Shown in pieces: positions 1 to 6,002 of a stretch of 6,061 nt of DNA. Position 1 is the stretch's first letter, and every line of letters begins with the position of its first letter. The DNA comes from Pseudomonadota bacterium (GTDB taxonomy: Bacteria > Pseudomonadota > Gammaproteobacteria > Burkholderiales > Gallionellaceae). The position numbers and the translations under genes were made by a program. Location of the stretch: the NCBI GenBank assembly GCA_021783525.1, contig JAJXTT010000124.1:1-6061 (forward strand), in the 5' to 3' direction. Below the pieces are notes generated by a model. It had not been told where the DNA came from. It saw only the letters and a program-made list of their open reading frames with translations, and ran no database searches.

Positions 1-68
1 GCCATCAGGCGCGATGCGGCGCGCGCCTGTTTTCCGATGGACTGCATGTATTGCCTGACGTCTTCCAT
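1..68 (-). CDS. proA: ProA N-terminus, partial (glutamate-5-semialdehyde dehydrogenase)
   Basis: Reading leftwards from an ATG at 68-66, the first 22 codons are open to the window edge. The start reads MEDVRQYMQSIGKQAR, followed by AASRLM. The pattern YM-x3-G-x2-AR-x-ASR matches, from memory, the N-terminus of betaproteobacterial gamma-glutamyl phosphate reductase. ProA is a cytosolic enzyme that reduces gamma-glutamyl phosphate to glutamate-5-semialdehyde with NADPH, the second step of proline synthesis. A GGAAG Shine-Dalgarno (77-73 on the minus strand) lies four bases before the ATG, which supports this start. The gene is divergent from trpC across 85 bases. The catalytic cysteine and NADP site lie outside the window, so the call rests on a short N-terminal match only. 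Confidence 0.75.
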   Translation of the reverse strand, partial: MEDVRQYMQSIGKQARAASRLM

Positions 69-153
69 GATGCTTCCAAATGTTGCACTGTGCCCTGCAT
101 TTTAGCATTCCGCATGCGATAGAATGCAGACTCTATAAAAAGAGAACCCCAGC
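69..153. promoter_or_regulatory. Divergent proA/trpC promoter region
   Basis: This 85-base gap between two divergent genes must hold both promoters unless trpC is read from elsewhere. For proA, the minus strand carries an extended -10 (TGC then TAAAAT, 107 down to 99), about 30 bases before the proA ATG; no convincing -35 is visible. For trpC, TAGAAT at 120-125 is a possible -10, but the matching -35 is poor. TATAAA at 134-139 lies too close to the trpC start to be attractive. The trpC ribosome binding site is weak (AGAGA, 141-145, eight bases before the ATG). There is no room for a trp attenuation leader with peptide and alternative hairpins. Box assignments are by eye. Confidence 0.45.
105..127. 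repeat. Inverted repeat GCATTC-N11-GAATGC in divergent promoter
   Basis: Two perfect six-base arms (105-110 and 122-127) flank an 11-base spacer that itself contains the eight-base palindrome CGCATGCG (111-118). The left arm overlaps the proposed extended -10 of proA and the right arm overlaps the proposed -10 of trpC. A bound regulator here could therefore touch both promoters. An offset pair, TGCATT (96-101) and AATGCA (123-128), overlaps the same arms. It may be an operator or chance in a short GC-rich gap; no known regulator consensus was recognised. Confidence 0.35.
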
Positions 154-963
154 ATGTCCGATATCCTCAACAAGATTCTCGCGGTCAAGAACCAGGAAGT
201 GGCCGCCGCCTTGTCTGCGAAACCGCTGCCGGCAATGCGCGCGGAGGCGGAACAGGCTGCCCCGGCACGGGATTTTTCCGGCGCCATTCGCGGCAAGATC
301 GCCGCGGGCAGGCCCGCCATCATCGCCGAGATCAAGAAAGCCAGTCCCAGCAAAGGGGTTATTCGGGCCAATTTCCGCCCGTCCGAGATCGCTGCCAGTT
401 ATGAGCGGCACGGCGCAGCCTGTTTGTCGGTACTGACCGATGAGCAATTCTTCCAAGGCAGTGCGGAGTACCTGAAGCAGGCGCGCGAAGCCTGCAGCCT
501 GCCGGTGTTGCGCAAGGATTTCATCGTGAGCGAATACCAGGTATACCAGTCGCGCGCGATGGGGGCGGACGCCATCCTGCTGATCGCCTCGGCATTGACG
601 CTGAACCAGATGAAGTCGCTCGAGAAGCTCGCGCACAAGCTGGGCATGGACGTGCTGGTGGAGGTTCACGACGGCAAGGAACTGGAAGTCGCCCTGCAGC
701 TTTCGACACACCTGATCGGAATCAACAACCGCAACCTGCGCACCTTCGAAGTCAGCCTGCAGACGACGCTCGATTTGCTTTCGCGCATTGCAGCATCCGA
801 AAAGGGACAGGACTGCATCGTCGTTACCGAGAGCGGCATCTTCACGCCAGACGATGTCAGGCTGATGCGAAATCATCAGGTCAATACCTTCCTGGTCGGC
901 GAAGCGTTCATGCGCGCGCCGGAGCCGGGGGCGGAGCTGGCCAGGGTTTTCGGGAACGCATGA
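154..963 (+). CDS. trpC: Indole-3-glycerol phosphate synthase
   Basis: This 269-residue cytosolic TIM-barrel enzyme converts carboxyphenylaminodeoxyribulose 5-phosphate to indole-3-glycerol phosphate, the step before tryptophan synthase. Its length is normal for a monofunctional TrpC, with no fused TrpF domain. Family motifs appear in order: AEIKKASPSKG (58-68) with catalytic Glu59 and Lys61; LRKDF with Lys121; LVEVHD with Glu170; GINNRNL (189-195) with Asn191 and Arg193; TESG with Glu226 and Ser227; and the phosphate-binding FLVGEAFMR near 246-254. These correspond to Glu51, Lys53, Lys110, Glu159, Asn180, Arg182, Glu210 and Ser211 of the Sulfolobus enzyme. The ATG start gives the usual short N-terminal helix before the barrel. 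No trpD or other trp gene adjoins it: proA diverges upstream and the DUF294 gene follows after 36 bases. All key residues are present, so it should be active. Confidence 0.97.
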   Translation: MSDILNKILAVKNQEVAAALSAKPLPAMRAEAEQAAPARDFSGAIRGKIAAGRPAIIAEIKKASPSKGVIRANFRPSEIAASYERHGAACLSVLTDEQFFQGSAEYLKQAREACSLPVLRKDFIVSEYQVYQSRAMGADAILLIASALTLNQMKSLEKLAHKLGMDVLVEVHDGKELEVALQLSTHLIGINNRNLRTFEVSLQTTLDLLSRIAASEKGQDCIVVTESGIFTPDDVRLMRNHQVNTFLVGEAFMRAPEPGAELARVFGNA

Positions 964-986
964 CCTCGGCCGACCGTATTTAAATC

Positions 987-995
987 AAAAGGTGA
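987..995 (+). promoter_or_regulatory. Ribosome binding site deciding a TTG start
   Basis: AAAAGGTGA is a clear Shine-Dalgarno match ending four bases before TTG at 1000. It favours that TTG over the first in-frame ATG (1060), which has no comparable site and would remove 20 residues, including an HPSEISF segment that looks like genuine protein. A GTG inside the site (992-994) is out of frame and stops after two further codons. Confidence 0.7.
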
Positions 996-999
996 CACT

Positions 1000-2901
1000 T
1001 TGAGCGCTATCCATCCCTCCGAAATTTCATTCATCACCCGGCACGCGCCGTTCGATCACATGGAACTCCCCCATGTCCTGTGGATGTTGCAGCGCATGCG
1101 GCTGGGCTACTACCCGGAAGGCGAGGTGATCGTTTCGCCGGAGCAGGGGCCGGTGGACCGGTTCCTGGTCATCAAGCAGGGCATGGTGCACGGCGAGCAG
1201 AGCGTCGCACATGCTTCCGAGGCGGATACGTGGCTGGAACTGGCCGAAGGAGAGTGCTTCCCGCTGGGGGCGCTGCTCGCCAACCGTCGCGTCGCGAGCG
1301 TCTACCGGGCGGGTAGCGATGTCTTCTGTTACGAATTGTCGGCGGCCGACTTTCGGGAACTGATCGGCCTGAGTGCCGCGTTCCGCGATTTCTGCACGCG
1401 GCGTATCGCCAATCTGCTGGAACACTCCAAGCAGGTCATCCAGGCCCAGTACAGCAACTCGAGTGTCGAGCAGCAGTCCCTGGCCAGCCCGTTGTCGTCG
1501 ATCATCCGGCGCACGCCGATCACCTGCCCGCCGGATATGACGGTGCGGCAGGTGCTGAAGACCATGCATGAGCAGCAGGTCGGGTCGATGATCGCCGTGG
1601 ATGCGAGCGGACGTCCTCTGGGCATCCTGACCTTGCCCGATGTGCTGGAACGCATTGCATTGCCGCAGATCGATCTCGATCAGCCGGTCATCAATGTGAT
1701 GTCGACGATACTCGAGACGATGACGCCGCAGGCCCTGGCCCATGAGGCTGCCCTGACCATGGCGAAGCACGGTTTCCGCCATGTGCTTGTGGTCGAGAAC
1801 GAGAGGCTGGTCGGGTTGGTATCGGAAAAGGATCTGTTTGCCTTGCAGCGGGTCGGTCTGCGCCAGATCGGTTCGACCATCCGCAATGCCGACACGATCG
1901 AAGTGTTGCAGCAGGGCGCGATGGATATTCGCAACATGGCGCGCAACATGATGGCGCAAGGCGTTGCGGCCGAGCAGCTGACCCAGTTCATCTCCACTTT
2001 CAACGATCTGCTCACTGTCCGGGTCGTCGAGCTCGAGTTCATGGCGAGCGGCCTGGCGGGTACACCGTTGCTCAACGGGGTGTGCTGGATGGCGTTGGGT
2101 TCGGAAGGGCGTTTCGAGCAGACGTTGAATACCGATCAGGACAACGCGATCATTTTCGACACGCCGCAAGGCATGACCGCGGACCAGGTACGCGAGAAGC
2201 TGTTGCCGATCGCGAGACGCGTCAACGAAAAGCTCGCAATGTGCGGATTCCCGCTATGCAAGGGCGAGATCATGGCCAGCAATCCCCAGTGGTGCCTGTC
2301 GCTGGAAGAGTGGAAGCAGGCTTTCTCCGGCTGGATCAGGGGCGGCACGCCGGAGTCACTGTTGTATGCAACGATCTTCTTTGATTTCCGCGCGCTGTAC
2401 GGGGCGCAGCATCTCGCCGAAGACTTGCGCCTGTGGCTGGCGAGGGTCGCCAGCGACAACAGCCGCTTCCTGTACATGATGGCCGAGAACGCGCTGCGCA
2501 ACCGCCCGCCGCTGGGGGTGATACGGGATTTTGTCCTGAACGATTCGGACCGGATCGACCTCAAGCTCAATGGCATCACGCCATTCGTGGATGCGGCCCG
2601 CATCTTCAGTCTGGCCACCGGGGTGACGCACACGAACACCATCCAGCGTTTGCGCCTGAGTGCGGCAAAGATGAACCTGCCCCAGCCGGAAATCGAGGCA
2701 TGGATCGATGCCTTGCTGTTCATACAGGTGTTGCGCCTGCGCCATCACGATGAATCGAGCGCCAAGGGCTTGAGCGAAGACGCGCTGGATAACCTGATCG
2801 ACCCGGCGTCGCTGAACGAACTGGATCGCCGTATCCTCAAGGAGGCCTTCCGCCAGGCGCGCAAGGCGCAGGCCAAATTGAGGCTGGACTATCAGCTTTG
2901 A
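1000..2901 (+). CDS. cNMP-binding-like/CBS pair/DUF294 nucleotidyltransferase protein
   Basis: This 633-residue predicted cytosolic signalling protein has three parts. Residues about 18-140 form a cyclic-nucleotide-binding-like (Crp/cNMP) fold. Residues about 165-283 form two CBS domains (first around CPPDMTVRQVL to LGILTLPDVL, second around MTPQALAHEA to LVGLVSEKDL), which usually sense adenine nucleotides. From about 340 comes a DUF294 nucleotidyltransferase domain with GSEGR (367-371), then TDQDNA (378-383), where Asp379 and Asp381 are the likely metal ligands, as in GlnD. A helical DUF294 C-terminal domain fills about 485-625. In the cNMP domain the usual FGE triplet reads FPL (87-89), so the ribose-contacting Glu is missing, although an Arg97-x-Ala remains; the ligand may not be cAMP. 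Start is TTG with a good ribosome binding site. The nuclease gene overlaps its stop codon. Substrate and modified partner are unknown; proximity to actP suggests a role in carboxylate uptake control. Confidence 0.93.
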   Translation: MSAIHPSEISFITRHAPFDHMELPHVLWMLQRMRLGYYPEGEVIVSPEQGPVDRFLVIKQGMVHGEQSVAHASEADTWLELAEGECFPLGALLANRRVASVYRAGSDVFCYELSAADFRELIGLSAAFRDFCTRRIANLLEHSKQVIQAQYSNSSVEQQSLASPLSSIIRRTPITCPPDMTVRQVLKTMHEQQVGSMIAVDASGRPLGILTLPDVLERIALPQIDLDQPVINVMSTILETMTPQALAHEAALTMAKHGFRHVLVVENERLVGLVSEKDLFALQRVGLRQIGSTIRNADTIEVLQQGAMDIRNMARNMMAQGVAAEQLTQFISTFNDLLTVRVVELEFMASGLAGTPLLNGVCWMALGSEGRFEQTLNTDQDNAIIFDTPQGMTADQVREKLLPIARRVNEKLAMCGFPLCKGEIMASNPQWCLSLEEWKQAFSGWIRGGTPESLLYATIFFDFRALYGAQHLAEDLRLWLARVASDNSRFLYMMAENALRNRPPLGVIRDFVLNDSDRIDLKLNGITPFVDAARIFSLATGVTHTNTIQRLRLSAAKMNLPQPEIEAWIDALLFIQVLRLRHHDESSAKGLSEDALDNLIDPASLNELDRRILKEAFRQARKAQAKLRLDYQL

Positions 2902-3605
2902 AAAAATTGCTGCAACGCTGGTTTGCGCCACCGCCGCAGCTGACCCCGCAGCAAAGGACGCGTCTGGATGCATGGCGGGCACTGCCCGCATGCGACGCGA
3001 AGAGCGCTTTTGACCACGCGCGCTATGTGGTGGTCGACGTCGAGACGACCGGGTTGAACCTGCTGACCGACACGCTGATCTCGATCGGGGCGGTGGCGGT
3101 GGTCAACGGGCGCATTGTGCTGGAAGACAGTTTCTCGGTCGTGTTGCAGCAGCGGGAAAGCAGCGGCAAGGAAAACATACTGGTGCATGGCATCACCAGC
3201 ACGGCGCAGCGCGAAGGCGAAGATCCGGTGGAAGCATTGCTGGCGTTCCTGGAGTATCTGGGCAAATCCGGGCTGGTCGCGTTTCACGTCGCTTTCGACG
3301 AGACCATGATCCGGCGCGCCATGCGCCAATACCTGGGATTGTCGTTCAAACATGCGTGGGTGGATCTGGCCTACGTGATGCCCGCCCTGAATCGTTCCCT
3401 GATGGGCACTCACCGCGTACTGGACGACTGGATCGGGCGTTTCAACATACGCATCGAGGCCAGGCACAACGCCCTGGCGGATGCGCTGGCGACCGCGCAA
3501 CTGTTTCAGATCGCCATCGCACAAGCACACAAGAAAGACATTAATCACTTCGAGGGCTTGCATGACCTTGAGAAGGCGCACCACTGGCTGCGCGATGTAA
3601 GCTAA
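2898..3605 (+). CDS. DnaQ-like DEDDh 3'-5' exonuclease
   Basis: This 235-residue protein belongs to the DnaQ/RNase T exonuclease superfamily, which removes 3'-terminal nucleotides using two metal ions. The DEDDh set is complete: Asp47 and Glu49 in VDVETTG (ExoI), Asp134 in AFHVAFDE (ExoII), and His190 with Asp195 in RHNALADA (ExoIII). A basic, tryptophan-containing N-terminal stretch of about 40 residues precedes the fold. The C-terminus is short, without the polymerase-binding tail of replicative epsilon or a GIY-YIG fusion, so this is an accessory nuclease rather than dnaQ itself. The TTG start (2898-2900) overlaps the TGA of the upstream gene (2899-2901) and lacks a strong Shine-Dalgarno, which points to translational coupling. 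A second TTG at 2907 is an alternative start. The substrate (DNA, RNA or small nucleotides) cannot be read from the sequence. Confidence 0.92.
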   Translation: MKKLLQRWFAPPPQLTPQQRTRLDAWRALPACDAKSAFDHARYVVVDVETTGLNLLTDTLISIGAVAVVNGRIVLEDSFSVVLQQRESSGKENILVHGITSTAQREGEDPVEALLAFLEYLGKSGLVAFHVAFDETMIRRAMRQYLGLSFKHAWVDLAYVMPALNRSLMGTHRVLDDWIGRFNIRIEARHNALADALATAQLFQIAIAQAHKKDINHFEGLHDLEKAHHWLRDVS

Positions 3606-3739
3606 CCGTAAGATTTCTGACGTAACCTTCTGCTCGGTAGCAAGAATGGGTCGGGAGACTAAATCCCTGGAATGATTGTTTTGCGGCGGCGCCAATGCGG
3701 GACAGGCCGCTTCAGACCGGTCACACGGTATCCAACTGT

Positions 3740-3752
3740 AAAGTACAACTTT
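3740..3752. repeat. Inverted repeat AAAGT-ACA-ACTTT
   Basis: This is a perfect 5-3-5 inverted repeat about 100 bases upstream of the DUF485 gene, followed directly by TTGCACC. It may be part of a regulator site or a distal promoter. No known consensus was recognised and a chance origin is possible at this length. Confidence 0.25.
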
Positions 3753-3781
3753 TTGCACCGTATGACGTTTCAGGAAATCAA

Positions 3782-3794
3782 TGATGAGTCATCA
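3782..3794. repeat. Palindrome TGATGAGTCATCA, candidate operator
   Basis: This is a perfect 6-1-6 inverted repeat ending 53 bases before the DUF485 start codon. It lies directly upstream of the proposed -35 (3799-3804), a position typical of an activator site. The arms are too short and the loop too small (one base) for an RNA hairpin role, so a protein-binding site is the more natural reading. The identity of a binding protein is unknown. Confidence 0.4.
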
Positions 3795-3835
3795 CCTGTT
3801 GTTGGGCAATTTTCACTTTTGTAAATAAATAACTG

Positions 3836-3843
3836 AGGGAGGA
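3836..3843 (+). promoter_or_regulatory. Very strong Shine-Dalgarno of the DUF485 gene
   Basis: AGGGAGGA, containing GGAGG at 3838-3842, sits five bases before the ATG at 3848. It is far stronger than the sites of trpC or the nuclease gene, suggesting that the transporter operon is translated at a much higher rate. It fixes the start codon. Confidence 0.85.
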
Positions 3844-3847
3844 AGTC

Positions 3848-4159
3848 ATGTCGTTATTGATTGCAAGCAAGATACAAAGCAATCCGAAATACCTTCAACT
3901 GGTCGGCCGCCGCGACACGCTTTCCTGGACGCTGTCTGCGCTGGTCTGCGTGATGTATTTCGGTTTCATCCTGTTGATCGCGTTTGCCCCGGATGTCCTT
4001 ACCCAGCCCATCGCTGCGGACAGCGTGATCCCGGTAGGCATGCTCGCGGGTGTGGGCGTGATCCTGGCATCCTGCGTGCTGACAGGTGTCTATGTCTACA
4101 AGGCGAACACAGACTTCGATCCCATCGTCAACGAAATCGTTCGCGAGGCCTCCAAATGA
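3848..4159 (+). CDS. yjcH: DUF485 small inner-membrane protein (YjcH-like)
   Basis: This 103-residue protein matches the DUF485 family in size and layout. A short cytoplasmic N-terminus carries NPKYLQLVGRRD (12-23), followed by two hydrophobic segments at about 27-48 and 61-84 and a charged tail after YKANTDFDPIV. DUF485 genes almost always precede an ActP-type sodium:solute symporter, as yjcH precedes actP in E. coli. The role is not firmly established; an accessory or assembly subunit of the symporter is the usual suggestion. The last codons overlap the actP start by four bases (ATGA at 4156-4159), so the two are translationally coupled and likely made in similar amounts. Start choice is secure because of the strong ribosome binding site. 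Confidence 0.93.
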   Translation: MSLLIASKIQSNPKYLQLVGRRDTLSWTLSALVCVMYFGFILLIAFAPDVLTQPIAADSVIPVGMLAGVGVILASCVLTGVYVYKANTDFDPIVNEIVREASK

Positions 4160-5946
4160 AAATATTCAAATCCGCTTGTTTCGCTTTATTGGGTCTTGTC
4201 TCGCTGCTTGCCGCTAATGTGACTTTCGCCGCAGATGCCGCCATGTCTGCAGCAGCCCCCGCGTCTGCGGCAGTAACCGCCTCTGCTGTGGCACCGGCGT
4301 CCGCCGTTGCACCTGCAGCCGCCGCCGTCGCCGTCGCCGCTGCGCCGGCAGAAGTGCCGCTCAACTGGCACGCCATCATCATGTTCGTCCTGTTTGTTGC
4401 GGTCACGCTGGTCATCACCTACTGGGCCGCGACCCGCACCAAGACGGCAAGCGACTTTTACGCCGCCGGACGCGGCGTCACCGGTCTGCAGAACGGCATG
4501 GCCATCGCCGGCGACTACATGTCCGCGGCGTCGTTCCTCGGCATCGCCGCACTGGTGTATTTCAACGGCTTCTACGGTCTGCTGTTTTCAGTGGGCTGGC
4601 TGGTCGGCTGGCCGATCATCCTGTTCCTGATCGCCGAACGCCTGCGCAACCTGGGCAAATTCACCTACGCCGACGTCGTCTCGTTCCGCCTCAAGCAGGG
4701 GCCGGTCCGCACCATGGCTGCCATCGGCTCGCTGATCGTCGTGATCTGGTACCTGATCGGTCAGGCAGTGGGTGCGGGACAATTGCTGCATACGCTGGTG
4801 CCGCAAATCTCCTACCGGGAATCGATCGTGGTCGTCGGTACGCTGATCATCATTTACGTGACCTTCGGCGGCATGAAGGCTACGACCTGGGTGCAGATCA
4901 TCAAGGCCGGCCTGCTGCTGGGCGGTGCGACAATGATGGCCTTCGGTGTGATGGCTCACGAAGGTTTCAGCTTTGCGAAACTGTTCAATGATGCGGTCGC
5001 CGCCCACCCGAAACATCTGGACATCATGAAGTCCGTGGTGCCCATCGGCGCGAAGGCCAATCCGATCGAATCCATTTCGCTGGGACTGACGCTGATGTTC
5101 GGTACGGCCGGATTGCCGCACATCCTGATGCGCTTCTTTACGGTTACGGACTCCAAGGCGGCACGCAAATCGGTGCTGTATGGAACATGTTTTATCGGCT
5201 TCTTCTACATCCTGACCTTCATCATCGGTTTCGGCGCGATCGTTCTCGTGGCCAACAACCCCGAGTACGTGGCCGACATCGGCAAGAGCGTGCTCAACCT
5301 GAAGGGTGGCGGCAGCATGCCGGCGGTCTATCTGTCTCACGCATTGGGCGGCGACTTCTTCCTCGGCTTCATCGCCGCGGTCGCGTTCGCCACTATTCTG
5401 GCTGTGGTATCCGGCCTGACGCTGGCAGGTGCTTCGGCGCTGTCGCATGACATTTATGCGAACGTGATCATGAAGGGTACGGCAACCGAGAAGCAGGAAG
5501 TGTGGATGTCGAAGATGATGGTGATCGGTTTGGGTATTCTCGCCGTGATCCTGGGCATCGCCTTCGAGAAACAGAACGTCGCCTACATCGTGGCGCTGAC
5601 CTTCTCGATCGCGGCCTGCACCAACTTCCCGATCCTGGTTCTGTCCATCTTCTGGCGTGGCCTGACCACACGGGGTGCGGTGCTCGGTGGCTACACGGGT
5701 ATCTTCGGTTCCATTGGCCTGCTGCTCATCGGCCCGACGGTGTGGACTAAAGTGCTCGCCATGGGACCTGCGATATTCCCGTATGACTTCCCGACCTTCG
5801 TGGTTCTGCCGGCCGTACTTGTCGTCGCTTATATTGCGTCTGTGACCGACAAGAGCGAAAGTGCGGAGAAGGAAAGGGCTGCCTACGACGCACAGATGAT
5901 CCGTGCCGAAACGGGCCTGGGTGCGGAAATGGCTGCCTCCCACTAA
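4156..5946 (+). CDS. actP: Cation/acetate symporter ActP
   Basis: This 596-residue inner-membrane carrier of the sodium:solute symporter (SLC5) family is expected to import acetate, and perhaps glycolate or related short carboxylates, with a cation. A signal peptide (1 to about 25, VTFA before cleavage) is followed by an Ala/Pro-rich segment and roughly 13 membrane segments. Segments with hallmark runs shared with E. coli ActP include AIAGDYMSAASFLGI (116-130), GWPIILFLIAERLRNLG (151-167), TTWVQIIKA (243-251), MFGTAGLPHILMRFFTV (314-330), and GFIAAVAFATILAVVSG (404-420) with Ser419 near the expected sodium site. The C-terminus, QMIRAETGLGAE, also follows the E. coli protein. It is about 45 residues longer than E. 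coli ActP, mostly because of the N-terminal insertion. No acs gene is visible beside it. Acetate specificity is inferred from similarity. Confidence 0.94.
   Translation: MKIFKSACFALLGLVSLLAANVTFAADAAMSAAAPASAAVTASAVAPASAVAPAAAAVAVAAAPAEVPLNWHAIIMFVLFVAVTLVITYWAATRTKTASDFYAAGRGVTGLQNGMAIAGDYMSAASFLGIAALVYFNGFYGLLFSVGWLVGWPIILFLIAERLRNLGKFTYADVVSFRLKQGPVRTMAAIGSLIVVIWYLIGQAVGAGQLLHTLVPQISYRESIVVVGTLIIIYVTFGGMKATTWVQIIKAGLLLGGATMMAFGVMAHEGFSFAKLFNDAVAAHPKHLDIMKSVVPIGAKANPIESISLGLTLMFGTAGLPHILMRFFTVTDSKAARKSVLYGTCFIGFFYILTFIIGFGAIVLVANNPEYVADIGKSVLNLKGGGSMPAVYLSHALGGDFFLGFIAAVAFATILAVVSGLTLAGASALSHDIYANVIMKGTATEKQEVWMSKMMVIGLGILAVILGIAFEKQNVAYIVALTFSIAACTNFPILVLSIFWRGLTTRGAVLGGYTGIFGSIGLLLIGPTVWTKVLAMGPAIFPYDFPTFVVLPAVLVVAYIASVTDKSESAEKERAAYDAQMIRAETGLGAEMAASH
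4231..4353 (+). repeat. Ala/Pro-rich low-complexity segment inside actP
   Basis: Residues 26-66 of ActP are mostly Ala with Pro, Val and Ser, built from imperfect repeats such as APASA followed by AV (34-40, 47-52) and ending in a run of GCC/GTC codons. It lies between the predicted signal peptide cleavage site and the first membrane segment (from about 71), so it would be a periplasmic tail. E. coli ActP has only about 12 residues here. It is in frame and lies in an intact gene. Confidence 0.8.
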
Positions 5947-5965
5947 GAGATAACCTCTGTTGTGC

Positions 5966-6002
5966 AAAGGCCACCGGGTATTCCCCGGTGGCCTTTCTCT
6001 TT
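5966..6002 (+). terminator. Rho-independent terminator of yjcH-actP operon
   Basis: A perfect 13-base-pair stem (AAAGGCCACCGGG at 5966-5978, CCCGGTGGCCTTT at 5984-5996) with a five-base loop is followed by CTCTTT. The stem begins 20 bases after the actP stop. It is GC-rich with a U-rich 3' arm end and should be highly efficient. Because the stem is bordered by AAA/TTT, it could also work in the reverse direction for a convergent gene, though the minus side lacks an extra U run. Confidence 0.93.

Larger units (their letters stand above)
3606..3847 (+). promoter_or_regulatory. Gene-free leader of the yjcH-actP operon
   Basis: These 242 bases separate the nuclease gene from the transporter operon and are visibly more AT-rich near the end. 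No convincing rho-independent terminator follows the nuclease gene: GGGA-N8-TCCC (3653-3667) is too weak. A possible sigma70 promoter is TTGTTG (3799-3804), 17 bases, TAAATA (3822-3827), which is only a fair match. The region also holds GACCGGTC (3715-3722) and the two palindromes listed separately. A GG/GC pair spaced for sigma54 was sought around TTTTTGCA (3751-3757) but the upstream half is wrong. I see no riboswitch or RNA gene. The transporter operon probably has its own regulated promoter here, though read-through from upstream is not excluded. Confidence 0.5.

Noticed and set aside
1027..2169. Long antisense open frame (380 codons) inside the DUF294 gene
   Set aside because: It is opposite a gene with clear domains and reads as a shadow of GC-rich codons, with Arg/His/Gln-rich composition and no recognisable motif.
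3653..3667. Terminator after the nuclease gene (GGGA-N8-TCCC)
   Set aside because: The stem is only four base pairs and no U run follows directly.
3742..3757. Sigma54 (-24/-12) promoter upstream of yjcH
   Set aside because: TTGCA is present for the -12 element, but the bases 12 upstream read GT rather than GG and the rest of the -24 element does not match.
3672..3824. 50-codon open frame on the plus strand in the yjcH leader
   Set aside because: It has no Shine-Dalgarno, is preceded in frame by a stop at 3660, and overlaps the likely promoter and palindromes; the composition does not look like a protein.
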